Shown here: one piece after another, positions 17,297 to 27,900 of the stretch
How positions within the stretch are numbered: position 1 is the stretch's first letter
How the letters are laid out: every line of letters starts with the position of its first letter
Assembly (NCBI RefSeq): GCF_001187435.1
Contig: NZ_LFXA01000014.1
Span: 241,985 to 305,984 of the forward strand
Direction of reading: 5' to 3'
Length of the DNA stretch: 64,000 nt
Source of the DNA: Streptomyces caatingaensis
GTDB taxonomy: Bacteria; Actinomycetota; Actinomycetes; Streptomycetales; Streptomycetaceae
Notes under the pieces: generated by a model
The model's database searches: none
Told to the model about the DNA's origin: nothing
What the model saw: only the letters and a program-made list of their open reading frames with translations
Made by a program: the position numbers and the translations under genes

Positions 17297-17330
17297 GCGC
17301 CGGGCGGGCCGGATCCGGCCCGCCCGGCGC
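17297..17330. terminator. Perfect 34-base palindrome between convergent genes
   Basis: Two 17-base arms are perfectly complementary with no spacer (central GGATCC). It lies between the plus-strand zinc-ribbon gene (stop 17281) and the 3' end of the NRPS operon (17351), and should form a strong hairpin on either transcript. No U-tract follows, as is usual in Streptomyces. Confidence 0.75.
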
Positions 17331-17350
17331 CTTCGTGCGCGGGACGGCCG

Positions 17351-19948
17351 TCAGCCGCGCAGCATCTCCGCCAGCACCGACCGCCAGTCCTCGCCCGGCC
17401 GTTCCGCCAGCGGCCCGGCCAGGGTCTCCGCCCGGTAGCGGTGCCGGTGCAGCAGCCCGGGACCGGCCTGCGGCGAGGGGACGACGACGCTGCGGCCGCC
17501 GAGCAGCCGGACCAGCTCACCGGCCCACTCCGACCACGCCACGTGCCCGCCGACGGCGTTCACCACCCCGTCCACCGGCCGCTCCGCGCAGTGCGCGACG
17601 GCCCGCGCCAGCGCCGCCGCGTGCACCCAGGGAGCACCCGACCAGCGGTCGCCGGACGGCGGGACGGCGCCCGCCGGCGGCAGCACCACCGGCTCCCCGG
17701 CCCTGGCCGCCTGGTAGAGGGCGCCCGTCGCACCCCAGCGCAACTGGTCCCGCAGCCGCGGGTGCGCGCCCCACACGATCGGCGCGCGCACCACGCTCGC
17801 CCCGCCCCCCGGACCCGCCGCCTCCAGCAGCATCCGCTCGCACACGAGCTTGGCCCGCCCGTACGAGGACAGCGGCTCCTCCGACGGCGCGTCCTCCGCG
17901 ACATCCGCCACGGACGGCACGCCGTACGCGTCGACACTGCTGACGAAGACGAACGGCCCCTCCCGGCGCGCCGACAGCAGGGCCCGCATCGCCGCCACGT
18001 CCACCTCCGGCGACGTGAACGTGCACGCCGCGTGGACGACCGCGGCCACGCCCTCGGCCGCCGCCCGCAGGCTCTCCGGATCGGCCAGGTCGCCCTCGGC
18101 GAGCTCGACGTCCACGCCCTCCGGCACCAGGTGCGCCGACTCCGGGCGCACCAGCGCCCGCACCGGGCGGCCCCGGGCGGCCAGTTCCCACAGGACGAAC
18201 GCGCCGACGCCCCCGGTCGCACCGGTGACCAGCGTCGTCCCGGACCGCACCGGGCCGCCCGGCCGGCCGGAACGGCGCGCCGCCCGCCGCCGGGCGCGCT
18301 CCTCCAGCACCGCCGCGATCGTCCGCGGCGTGCGGTGCTCCAGGACCTCCAGGCCGGTGAACGGGGCGCCGAACCGCTCCCGCAGGCGCTCGGCCACCCG
18401 GACCGCGAGGAGCGAGTGCCCGCCCAGGAGGAAGAAGTCCCCGTCCGGGCCCGGCCGTTCGCCCAGCAGATCCGCGAACACCGCCTCCACGGCCTCGACC
18501 GAGTCCGCCGCGGCCCCGGCCTCCGGCGCGCGGGCCCCGCCCCGGGCCGCCGGTGCGACGGGCGCCCCGCGGGTGAGGGGACGGGCGCCGGACACCGCCG
18601 ACACGGTCGTCAGCATCTCCGCGAAGCCGGTCAGCAGCTCCCGGGCCGTCCCCTCGGCCAGACGCCCGGTGTCGTACTGCACCACGCACCGCTCGGGAAC
18701 GTCCCCGTACGCCTCCTCCAGGAAGAAGCCGAGACCGAACTTGGCCGTCCCCAGCGGCACGTCGACCGCCTCGGCCCTCGCGCCCCTCAGCTCCAGGACG
18801 ACCGGACGGCCCGGCACGTCCGCCGTGACACCCACCAGCGCGCCGCCGCCCCCGTCCCGGGCCGCCGCGCCCAGCCGCTCCACGACCGCGTCGAAGGGCA
18901 CGTGGCGGAACCGCTGCGCCCGCAGCACCTCGTCGCGCACCCGCACCAGCAGCGCGGGGAAGCCGGTGACACCGGACAGGTCCGGGCGGACGGCGAGGGT
19001 GTTGACGCACAGCCCGACCAGGCCGCGCAGCTCCGCCCGGTCGCGGTGGCTGCTCGCGCAGCCGACGACCAGGTCCTCCTCGCCCGTCGCCTCCAGCAGC
19101 GTCGCGAACGCGGCGGCGAGGACGACCGTGAACAGCGTGGCGCGGTGCGCACGGCCCACCGCCCGCAGGCCGTCGGCCGTGCCGGGCGGCAGTGGCGCGG
19201 TGAGGACGCGGCCCGCACCGCGCGGGCCCTCCGGGGCCGGGCCCGGCAGCGTCAACGGGCGGGCGCCCGCGAGCCGTTCCGTCCAGTACGCCAGGCCGGC
19301 GCCGCCGTCACCGGCCGTCGCGGCGCGCTCGCGCCGGGCGAAGTCCGTGTAGCGCGGCGCCTCCTGCGGGGGGTCACCGTCGCCGCCCTCCAGGGCCGCC
19401 GCGTAGCGGTCCGCCAGTTCCCGGGCGACGATCTCCAGCGCGCCGCCGTCCACGGCGATGTGATGGAACGTCAGGAGGACGGTGTGGTCGTCCGGGGCGT
19501 GCCGCAGGACCAGGGCCCGCAGGACGGGGCCCGCCGCGAGGTCGAACGGCCGGGCCGCCTCGTCGCGCAGCAGCCGCCGCGCCCCCTCCGCGTCGGCCGG
19601 GGCGTCCACCGTCCGCACCGGGACCGGGCCCGGCGCCGTCACCTCCTGGTACGGCTCGCCGTCGGTGTGCGGGTAACGGGTGCGCAGCACCTCGTGGCGG
19701 CGCACGAGCCCGGTCAGCGCCCGGGCGAACGCCCCGGGGGAGAAGGGGCCGCGCAGGCGGGACGCGAACGGCACGTTGTACAGGGCGCCCGCGTGGCCCA
19801 GGCGTTCGATCAGCCACATGCGGTGCTGGGCGTGGGAGAGCGGCGCCGGGCCGTCCGCCGCCGCCCGTTCGGCGCGGGGGCCCGCCGTGCGGGCGCGGGC
19901 CCGGCGCAGCAACTCCCGCTGCCGCTCGATGTCCTGGGCGGTCAGCAT
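17351..19948 (-). CDS. NRPS: condensation - carrier - thioester reductase (C-T-R)
   Basis: An 865-residue terminal NRPS protein. The condensation domain (about residues 25-450) has the LSHAQHRMWL start and an intact FHHIAVDGG active site. The carrier domain (about 475-545) has LLGGHSLL with the phosphopantetheine serine. The C-terminal 310 residues are a thioester reductase: LVTGATGGVGAFVL binds NADPH and YGRAK is the catalytic Y-x3-K. There is no adenylation domain, so its carrier must be loaded by an A domain in another protein. Reductive release should give an aldehyde, alcohol or a cyclic imine/pyrazinone derived from one. Its start overlaps the upstream NRPS stop by a few bases. Confidence 0.9.
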   Translation of the reverse strand: MLTAQDIERQRELLRRARARTAGPRAERAAADGPAPLSHAQHRMWLIERLGHAGALYNVPFASRLRGPFSPGAFARALTGLVRRHEVLRTRYPHTDGEPYQEVTAPGPVPVRTVDAPADAEGARRLLRDEAARPFDLAAGPVLRALVLRHAPDDHTVLLTFHHIAVDGGALEIVARELADRYAAALEGGDGDPPQEAPRYTDFARRERAATAGDGGAGLAYWTERLAGARPLTLPGPAPEGPRGAGRVLTAPLPPGTADGLRAVGRAHRATLFTVVLAAAFATLLEATGEEDLVVGCASSHRDRAELRGLVGLCVNTLAVRPDLSGVTGFPALLVRVRDEVLRAQRFRHVPFDAVVERLGAAARDGGGGALVGVTADVPGRPVVLELRGARAEAVDVPLGTAKFGLGFFLEEAYGDVPERCVVQYDTGRLAEGTARELLTGFAEMLTTVSAVSGARPLTRGAPVAPAARGGARAPEAGAAADSVEAVEAVFADLLGERPGPDGDFFLLGGHSLLAVRVAERLRERFGAPFTGLEVLEHRTPRTIAAVLEERARRRAARRSGRPGGPVRSGTTLVTGATGGVGAFVLWELAARGRPVRALVRPESAHLVPEGVDVELAEGDLADPESLRAAAEGVAAVVHAACTFTSPEVDVAAMRALLSARREGPFVFVSSVDAYGVPSVADVAEDAPSEEPLSSYGRAKLVCERMLLEAAGPGGGASVVRAPIVWGAHPRLRDQLRWGATGALYQAARAGEPVVLPPAGAVPPSGDRWSGAPWVHAAALARAVAHCAERPVDGVVNAVGGHVAWSEWAGELVRLLGGRSVVVPSPQAGPGLLHRHRYRAETLAGPLAERPGEDWRSVLAEMLRG

Positions 19949-22900
19949 CGGCCGTCCTCCGCGCGGAGGGAGCCGGACAGCCCCCGCTCGACGAGCAGGG
20001 CCTGTTCCGCCAGGGTGGGCGCCGCGAAGAACGCGGCGAGGGACAGTTCCACGCCCAGGTCCTCGCGGAGGTCGTCCACGATGCCGAGCGCCAGCAGCGA
20101 ATGGCCGCCCAGCGCCAGGAAGTCGGCGTCGGGCGAGACGACCTCGCGCTCCAGGGCCCGCGACCACGCGGCCGCCACCGCCTGCTCCACCGGGGTCAAC
20201 TCCCGTGCACCCAAAGGCTGTGGTGTCTGTTGCCCGCCGGCCGGGGCGGCGGCCAGCGCGGCCCGGTCGACCTTGCCGTTGGCCGTCACGGGCAGGGACT
20301 CCACCACGGACCAGGCGGTCGGCACCATGTGGGGCGGCAGCAGGGCGGCGAGGTGGTCGCGCAGGGCGGCCTCCTCGGCCCCGGCGCCCCCGGCGGGCAC
20401 GACGAACGCGGCCAGGCGCGCGTCCGTGCCGTCGTCGTTCCCGACGGCCGTCACCACCGCGTCCGCCACCCCGGCGTGCGAGCGCAGCGCATGCTCGATC
20501 TCGCCCGGCTCGATGCGGTAACCGCGCACCTTGACCTGGCCGTCCAGCCGGCCGTGGAACTCCAGCGTGCCGTCCGGGCGGGCCGAGACGAGGTCGCCGG
20601 TGCGGTAGACCCGGCCCCACTCCGGATGGTCGACGAAGCGCTCCGCCGTCCGCTCCGGCTGCCCCAGATAGCCCGGGGCCAGGCGGCCGCCGCCGATCAG
20701 CAGCTCGCCGCGCGTGCCGGCGGGCACGGCGGCCAGCCGGCCGTCCACGACGTGCGCCGTCGCCCCCGCGACCGGGCGGCCGATGGGCGGCGGCCCGTCG
20801 CAGTCCGCCTCGCGCACCCGGTGGACCGTGGCGACGCTGGTGGCCTCCGTCGGACCGTAGACGTTCAGCAACTCCAGCCACGGGTGCGCCCGCAGGACCG
20901 CACGAGCGTGCCGGGCCGACAGCGCCTCCCCGCCGACGAGCACACCGCGCAGGACGGAGAACAGCGCCGAGCCCCGCGCGGCGAGGTGGTGGAAGAGCGC
21001 CGTCGTCAGCAGCGCCACCGTGGCACCGAGGCGCTCCGCGTCACGGGCCAGGCCCTCCAGCGACCGCCGGTCCCCGGTGGAGACCGCCAGGGCGGCCCCG
21101 TTGGCGAGGGCGAGCCACTCCTCCATCGGGGAGGCGTCGAACGCGAGCGGCGAGTGGAACAGGACCCGGTCGCGCGGCGTCAGGGTCACGTACTCCGGAT
21201 CCGTCACCAGCTCCGCCACGGCACCGTGGGGGACCGGGACGGGCTTGGGGCGCCCGGTCGAGCCCGAGGTGAACATCACGTAGGCGGTGGCGCCGGGAGC
21301 GCACGGGTGCGGCTCCGGCGCGGCGGCCTGCGGGACGTCCGGGGCGTCCTCGGCGGCGCCCGTCGCCGCCGAGACGGCCAGCGCCCGCCCGGCCGCGATG
21401 CCGGTGGCCTCCAGCAGGTCCTTCCCGCCCACGGTGAGGGCGGCCCCGGCGTCCGCCAGCATCCGCTCCGTGCGCGCCCGAGGGTACGCGGCGTCCAGCG
21501 GCACATAGTGACCGCCGGCCCACCAGACGGCGAGCTGGGCGACCACGAGACCGGGGGAGTGGGGCAGGAGCAGGCCCACGGGCGTGCCGGGGACGACACC
21601 GCGCTCGCGCAGCACACCCGCCAAGTTCCTCGCGGCGGTGGTCAGTTCGGCGTAGGTGAGCGCAGTGCCGCCGTCGGTGACGGCGAGGGCGGACGGCGTG
21701 GCGGCGGCATGGGCGAGGACGCGGGCGAGGACACCGCCGTCCGGGCCCTTGTACCCGGAGACTCCGCCCCCGGAGGGTGCGCTCCCTGCGCGGGCCGGGC
21801 CCGGTTCGGGATCCGCGGACGCGACAAGCCCCGGCGTCGTGACGGTCCGCGGTGCGCCGTCCGGCGCGTTCGCCGCCGCCCGCCGGTCCACGAGCGCCGC
21901 CAGCGCCCGCAGGTCCGGCCGGCGCAGCACCTGCGGGGCGCGCAGACGGACGCCGCGGTGCTCCTCCAGGGCCGTCAGCAGACGGGCCGCGGACAGCGAA
22001 TCGCCGCCGGAGGCGAGGAAGTTGTCGTCCAAGGAGAGGTCCGGGCGGGACAGGAGGCCGCGGCAGAGGTCCAGGACGAGGTCCTCCGTGGCGGACGGCG
22101 CCGGGCCCCGCGAAGACTCCGGGGCCGGGGCCGCCGCGGCTGCGGCCAGTGCCGCCCGGTCCACCTTCCCGTTCGCGTCCAGCGGGAACGCGTCCACCCG
22201 GCGGACCACCGCCGGGACCGCCTGCTCGGGCAGCCAGGCGCGGGCCTCCGCCAGGAGGTCCGCGGCCGGCGGGGCCTCCGCGCCCGGGACCGGGCGGACG
22301 TAGGCGGTCAGCCGGGTGCCGCCGCCGGCGGCCGGCTCCGCGGCCACCACCGCGCGCAGGACGCGCGCGTCGCGCTCCAACGCGGCCTCCACCTCGGCCG
22401 GTTCGATCCGCACGCCCCGGATCTTCAGCTGCCCGTCCAGCCGCCCCAGGAACTCCAGGACGCCGTCCTCGCGCATCACCACCCGGTCCCCGGTGCGGTA
22501 GACCCGGTCCGTGCCCGTCACCCCCTCCGGCGGGGCGACGAAACGCCGCGCGGTCAGCTCCTCGTCGAGGTAGCCGAGCGCCAACGCCGCGCCGCCGACG
22601 CGCAGTTCGCCCGGCTCGCCGCGCGGCACCACCGCGCCCGCCGCGTCGGTGACGCAGACGACGACGCCCGGCAGCGGCGTGCCGATCGGCGGCGCCGGCT
22701 CGCCCTCCCCGCCGGCGGCCAGCGCGTGCGCGGTGACGAGCACCGTGCCCTCGGCCGGGCCGTAATGGTTGTCCACCCGCGCGGTCACGTCCGCGCCGGG
22801 CCGGCGGCGCAGCCGGTCGCCGCCCGTGCTCAGGTGCCGCAGCGCCAGACCGCGCGGCCACGGCCGTTCGAGCACCAGCTCGGCGAGCGGCGTCGGCAGG

Positions 22901-23679
22901 ATGGACGCGGTCACCCCCGCCCGCCGCCACCAGCCGGTGAGGGTCTCCGGGTCCCAGCGCACGTCGTCCGGGGCGACGGCCAGCGCGGCACCCGAGGTCA
23001 GGGCCGTCCACAGCTCCATCAGGTGCGGGTCGAAGGAGACGCCGACGAGCAGGCTGTGCCGCTCCCCGGGCCCGCTGCCGGTGCGCGCGGCGTACCAGCG
23101 CAGCCGGGCCGCGAGCGCCGCCGACGACACCGCGACGGCCTTCGGCGTCCCGGTCGTGCCGGAGGTGAGCACCGCGTAGAAGGCGCCCGCGGGCGCCGGC
23201 TCGCCGTGCGCGGCGGGGAAGACGGCGACCGGTTCGCCGTCCGCGTTCGCGCCGGAGGACGGCAGCGGCAGCGGCGTCGTGCCGCCCGCCCGGTACGCCT
23301 CCGGCAGCGTGCCGGCCGTCCCGACGAGACAGGTCACCCGCAGACCGGCGGCCACCGCCGCCAGCCGCCGCTCGCCGGGGCGCGGCCCCAGCGGCAGGTA
23401 GACGGCGCCCAGCCGGGCCACCGCGACGGCGGTCGCCACCAGCGCGGCGGACCGGTCCAGGCACACGCCGACGAGGTCGCCGGGGCGCACCCGGCCGCGC
23501 AGCGCGTCGGCGGCGCGGTCGGCGAGCTCGTCCAACGCGCCGTAGCTCCACGACAGTTCGCCGTCCTCGACGGCGGGGGCGGACGGGTCCAGGCGGACCC
23601 GTTCCGCGAAGAGGGCCAGGACGTCGTCCGGGCCGGCAGGGGCGTCGGCGGGGCCGTACGCGACAGATGCAGTGGTCAT
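19942..23679 (-). CDS. NRPS: adenylation - carrier - adenylation - carrier (A-T-A-T), no condensation domain
   Basis: A 1245-residue protein. The first A domain (about 20-510) has LTSGTTGTPK, HYGPAEGT and YRTGDRV. Its carrier (about 540-610) has ASGGDSLSAAR. The second A domain (about 650-1140) has FTSGSTGRPK, VYGPTEATS, YRTGDLV and the catalytic NGKVDR. The last carrier (about 1165-1235) has ALGGHSLL. There is no HHxxxDG anywhere, so peptide bonds between these two units must come from condensation domains in other proteins. Tentative pocket residues: D-P-M at positions 235/236/239 for the first A domain, D-A-M for the second; no substrate is assigned. ATG at 23679 follows GAGGAATC. Confidence 0.9.
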   Translation of the reverse strand: MTTASVAYGPADAPAGPDDVLALFAERVRLDPSAPAVEDGELSWSYGALDELADRAADALRGRVRPGDLVGVCLDRSAALVATAVAVARLGAVYLPLGPRPGERRLAAVAAGLRVTCLVGTAGTLPEAYRAGGTTPLPLPSSGANADGEPVAVFPAAHGEPAPAGAFYAVLTSGTTGTPKAVAVSSAALAARLRWYAARTGSGPGERHSLLVGVSFDPHLMELWTALTSGAALAVAPDDVRWDPETLTGWWRRAGVTASILPTPLAELVLERPWPRGLALRHLSTGGDRLRRRPGADVTARVDNHYGPAEGTVLVTAHALAAGGEGEPAPPIGTPLPGVVVCVTDAAGAVVPRGEPGELRVGGAALALGYLDEELTARRFVAPPEGVTGTDRVYRTGDRVVMREDGVLEFLGRLDGQLKIRGVRIEPAEVEAALERDARVLRAVVAAEPAAGGGTRLTAYVRPVPGAEAPPAADLLAEARAWLPEQAVPAVVRRVDAFPLDANGKVDRAALAAAAAAPAPESSRGPAPSATEDLVLDLCRGLLSRPDLSLDDNFLASGGDSLSAARLLTALEEHRGVRLRAPQVLRRPDLRALAALVDRRAAANAPDGAPRTVTTPGLVASADPEPGPARAGSAPSGGGVSGYKGPDGGVLARVLAHAAATPSALAVTDGGTALTYAELTTAARNLAGVLRERGVVPGTPVGLLLPHSPGLVVAQLAVWWAGGHYVPLDAAYPRARTERMLADAGAALTVGGKDLLEATGIAAGRALAVSAATGAAEDAPDVPQAAAPEPHPCAPGATAYVMFTSGSTGRPKPVPVPHGAVAELVTDPEYVTLTPRDRVLFHSPLAFDASPMEEWLALANGAALAVSTGDRRSLEGLARDAERLGATVALLTTALFHHLAARGSALFSVLRGVLVGGEALSARHARAVLRAHPWLELLNVYGPTEATSVATVHRVREADCDGPPPIGRPVAGATAHVVDGRLAAVPAGTRGELLIGGGRLAPGYLGQPERTAERFVDHPEWGRVYRTGDLVSARPDGTLEFHGRLDGQVKVRGYRIEPGEIEHALRSHAGVADAVVTAVGNDDGTDARLAAFVVPAGGAGAEEAALRDHLAALLPPHMVPTAWSVVESLPVTANGKVDRAALAAAPAGGQQTPQPLGARELTPVEQAVAAAWSRALEREVVSPDADFLALGGHSLLALGIVDDLREDLGVELSLAAFFAAPTLAEQALLVERGLSGSLRAEDGRC

Positions 23680-23757
23680 GATTCCTCGTTCGCTCAGCTT
23701 CGGTCCGTGGCAGGCGGGTTCCGGCGGGAGAGCCCCGGCGGGGAGTTCCGCCGGGGG

Positions 23758-24927
23758 TCAGCCCAGGCCCATGGCCCGGGCGACGATCACCTTCTGGATC
23801 TCCGAGGTCCCCTCGACGATCGTCATCATCCGGACGTACCGGTACAGGAACTCCAGGGGATGCCCCCGCACCCACCCCGTCGCCCCGTGCACCCGCAGCG
23901 CCCGGTCCACCACGCGCACCGCCGTCTCCGACGCGGTCAGCTTCGCCAGCGCCGCGTTCTCCGGCGCCTCCACGCCCTCGTCCACCAGCCGCGCGCACGC
24001 CAGCGTCAGCAGCTTGGCCGCCTCGGTCTCGGCCCGGCCGGTCACCAGGTGCTCCTGGACGTGCTGGTACGCGCCGATCCGCTCCCCGAACGCACGCCGC
24101 TCCCGCGCGTACTCCACGCCCAGCCGCAGCGCGTACTCGGAGATGCCGTTGCACATCGCGGCCACCACCAGCCGGCCGCGCGAGAGGCTGTCGATGCCGT
24201 GGGCCAGGGCCGCGCCGACGCCCGCCTCGCCGCCGACGACCGCGTCGGCGGGCAACTCCACGTCGTCCAGGACGAGTTCGTACAGCTCCTCGCCCGACAT
24301 CCCGGCGTAGCGCTGTCCGACGCGCAGCCGCGGGTGGTCCATGTCCACGACGAACGCCGTCGGGCCGCCGCCGCCCTCGGACTTCGCCTCGGCGATCACC
24401 AGCGCGAAGTCGGCGTGCCCGGCGTTGCTCACGAACGTCTTGCGGCCCCTGAGCACCCACCCGCCGTCCTCCCGGCGGGTCGCGGTGCTGCTCAGCCGGA
24501 ACGCGTCCGACCCCGCGTCCGGCTCGGTCAGCGCCAGACAGCGCGTCGCCTCGCCGCGCACCAGCGGCACGAGGTACCGCTCGATCTGCTCGGGCGTGCC
24601 CTGCCGCAGCAGCGGGCTCGGCCCGTCCGAACCGGCCAGCGCGTAGGGCGCCAGCGGGCAGCCGCTGCGGCCGGCGGCGTGGTGCAGCAGGACGACGGCG
24701 GTGAACGGCATGCCGGAGCCGCCCAGTTCCTCGGGGTGGTCGGCGGCGTAGAAGCCCAGCCGGGCCGAGCGCCCGCGGACGTACGAGCGCAGGTCGGCCG
24801 GCGGCAGGTCGCCGTTCCCGGGGAGGTCCGCGGCCAGCGGCACCAGCTCGCGGCGGACGAACGACTCGAACGAGTCGACGATCTCCCGGTGTCCGGCCTC
24901 CAGGACGGAGGAGGGGGCGGTGGTCAT
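23758..24927 (-). CDS. Acyl-CoA dehydrogenase family protein in NRPS operon
   Basis: A 389-residue flavoprotein with the acyl-CoA dehydrogenase fold: CLALTEPDAGSD (FAD/acyl-binding strand), QHVQEHLVTGRAETEAAK, RVHGATGWVRGHPLEFLYR and the C-terminal VEGTSEIQKVIVAR. Its ATG overlaps the stop of the upstream C-A-T gene (ATGA), so it is made with the assembly line. Such enzymes in NRPS operons oxidise carrier-bound substrates, for example prolyl-carrier to pyrrolyl-carrier, or desaturate a fatty acyl starter. Which applies here cannot be told. The catalytic glutamate position looks to lie in IVEGTSE, as in many family members. Confidence 0.88.
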   Translation of the reverse strand: MTTAPSSVLEAGHREIVDSFESFVRRELVPLAADLPGNGDLPPADLRSYVRGRSARLGFYAADHPEELGGSGMPFTAVVLLHHAAGRSGCPLAPYALAGSDGPSPLLRQGTPEQIERYLVPLVRGEATRCLALTEPDAGSDAFRLSSTATRREDGGWVLRGRKTFVSNAGHADFALVIAEAKSEGGGGPTAFVVDMDHPRLRVGQRYAGMSGEELYELVLDDVELPADAVVGGEAGVGAALAHGIDSLSRGRLVVAAMCNGISEYALRLGVEYARERRAFGERIGAYQHVQEHLVTGRAETEAAKLLTLACARLVDEGVEAPENAALAKLTASETAVRVVDRALRVHGATGWVRGHPLEFLYRYVRMMTIVEGTSEIQKVIVARAMGLG

Positions 24928-27900
24928 CGGGTGGCCTCCGCGACGGCGCGGGCCTGTTCGGCCAGGAGGGGGTGCTGGAAGAGGATCCGCAGCGGCGGGC
25001 GGGTGCCCAGCCGGTGCTCCAGCCACGCCGCGAGCTGCGCGGCGAGCAGCGAGTGCCCGCCGACCTGGAAGAAGTGGGACGACGGGCCGAACCGGTCGTG
25101 GCCCAGCACCTCGCGCCAGCCCTCGCTCAGCAGGGCCACCGCCGGATCGGCGGCCCGGTCCGCAGCCGCCTCCTCCTCCGGCTCCGCCCAGGGCCGGGCG
25201 GTCTCCGCGAGGCGGGACAGCGCGGCCCGGTCGGGCTTGCCGCCCGGCAGCAGCGGCATGCGCTCCAGCCGGATCCAGCGGGCGGGGACGAGGGCGGCGG
25301 GCAGCCGGGCGGACAGGGCCTTGTGCAGCAGTACCTGGTCGGGCTCGGCGCCGCCGTCGAGGAAGCCGACCAGGCACGGGCCGGCGGACGAGGTCCCCAG
25401 GACGACCGCGCACGAGCGGCCGCCCAGCTCGGCGGAGGCCGCCGCCTCGATCTCCTCGGGCTCGATGCGGTATCCGCGCAGCTTGACCTGGTTGTCGTGG
25501 CGGCCCAGGAAGCGCAGCAGCCCGTCGCGGCCCCGGTAGCCCAGATCGCCCGTCAGATAGACCCGCTCGCCGCCGAGCGCCGGGACGGTCACGAACCGCG
25601 CCGCCGTGGCCTCGGCCGCCGCCTCGTCACCGACGTACCCCTCGGCCAGCCCGGCGCCCGCGACGGCCAGTTGACCGACCGCGCCGTCCGGCAGCGGACG
25701 CAGCCCCGCGCCCAGCACGTGCACCGCCATGCCCGGCAGCGCGCGGCCCAGCGGCACCTCGGCCGCCGGATCCTCCGCGAGCCGGTCGCGGGAGACCTCG
25801 TGGACCGTGGTGGTGACCGTCGCCTCGGTCACCCCGTACGCGTTGAGGACCGGTGCGTCCGTCGCCGCCAGCAGCTCCCGCAGCGCGGCCGCGGGGAACC
25901 GCTCGCCGCCCGCCACCAGCAGCCGCGGCCGCCAACGGCCGTCGCGCAGCGCCTCGGTCAGCTCCTCGCGCACCGCGAGGAGGTAACTCGTGGGCAGGTT
26001 CGCCACGGTGACGGAGCGTGACGCCAGGACGGCCGTCAGCTCCGCGCCCGTCGGCACCTCCCGCTGCGGCACCACCAGACAGGCGCCCGCCCACAGCGTC
26101 GGCAGCACCTCCTCCAGCGCCACGTCGAAGGACGGCTGGGCGAACAGCAGCACCCGGTCGTCGCCCGTCAGTCCGTAGCGCCCGGCCATGACCCTCGTGT
26201 GGTGGGCCAGCGCCGGACGGCCGACCGCGACCGCCTTCGGCAGACCGGTGGAACCCGAGGTGTGGATGACGTACGCCGTCCCCGGCATGACGCCGGCGTC
26301 GCGGGCCGCCGGGAACCCCTCGTCCAGGAGCGCGACCGGCAGTCCCTCGGCGGGCAGGGACAGCGCGCCCTCCCGGTCGGCGAGCACCAGCGCCGGGCCG
26401 AGCCGCTCCAGCAGGGTCGTGAGCCGGTCCGCCGGGTCGTTCGGCGACAGCGGGCAGTACACCGCGCCCATCCGCAGACAGGCCAGCAGGGCCACCACGC
26501 TGTCGGCGCCGCGCGGCAGCACCGCCGCCACCGGCTGCCCCGGGCGCACCCCCGCCGCCCGCAGCCGGGCGGCCAACTCGCCGGCCGCGCGCCCGAGTTC
26601 GCCGTAGGTCAGCCGCCGGGCGCCGCTCACCAGCGCGACGCGGCCCGCGTCGTGGCGCGCCACGGGGTCCAGGGCGCCGTCCGCCTCGTCCGCCGCCGGC
26701 GCCGTCCGCGCCGGGACGGGCTCCGGGGCGAGCGCCGCCAACTCGGCCGCCGGCGTGTCGAGATAGGCGCGCAGCAGGGCGAGGAAGCGGTCGGCGAGCA
26801 GCCGCGCGGTCTCCTCGTCGAACAGGTCGCGGTCGTAGTCCCACACCAGCGTCATCCCGGCCGGCCCCCGGCGCGGGCCGACCGTGCGCCGGTCGTCGGG
26901 GATGAGCACCAGGTCCAGGTCGAAACGGGTCGTCCCGGTGTTGAAGCCCTCGAACAGCGACACCTCCAGGCCCGGCACCTCCGTCCCGGGCAGCGCCGCG
27001 TCGTGGGCGCTGAACATCACGGAGAACAGCGGGTTGTCGGCGCCCGTGGTGTGCAGGCCCAGCTCGCGCGTCAACTCCTGGACCGGCACCTCCTGATGGG
27101 GCAGCGCCCGGATCAGCGCGTCGGTGACCTCGTCCACCATCTCGTCCGCGCCCGCCCCGGGGTCCAGGCGCAGGCGCAGCGGAAGGGTGTTGACGAACAT
27201 GCCGACCGTCTCCTCGAAGCCGGCCGGGCGGTTGCCGACCGCCGTGCCGACGACCAGGTCGGCGCGGCCGCTGTGCCGCCGCAGCAGCTCGGCGAACAGG
27301 CCCAGGAGCGTCGAGAACGGGGTATGGCCCATCGCGCGGCTGTGCTCGCGCAGCCGCTCCGCCAGCTCCGCGTCCACGGACTGCCGCAGCTGGGCGCCCG
27401 CGTGCCGGCGCCGGACCCCCGGCCGGGCCAGGCCGGGCAGCGGCAGGCCGAAGGAGGCGCCGGCCAGCTCGCGCCGCCAGTGCGCCAGGCTCGCCCCGCG
27501 CCGCTCCGCGCGGCCGGCGGCGTCGGCCGCGACGTGCTCGGCGTACGACGGCGCGGCGGGCAGCGCCACGGGCTCGCCCAGGACCCGCGCCCGGTAGACG
27601 GCGAACACGTCGCGCAGCAGGATCGCGAACGAGTGCCCGTCGTGGACGAGATGGTGCTCGACGTGGATCAGCCGGTGGTGGTCCTCGGCCAGGCGCACCA
27701 GGCACCAGCGCAGCAGCGGCGCCTCGTGGACGTCCAGCGGCGCCTCGGCCTCCGCGCGCAGCAGCCGGCCGAACGCCGCCCCGGGATCCTCCTCCCCCGA
27801 GAGGTCCACGCTCCGCAGCCGTGGCGCGCAGCCCTCGCGGACGCGCTGGAGCGGCAACGCGCCTGGCCTGTCGACGAGTTCGAGGCGCAGAGCCGGATGG

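Noticed and set aside
17297..17330. Palindrome as a recombination or attachment site
   Set aside because: Its place between two convergent stop codons and perfect hairpin form fit a terminator; no integrase is nearby.
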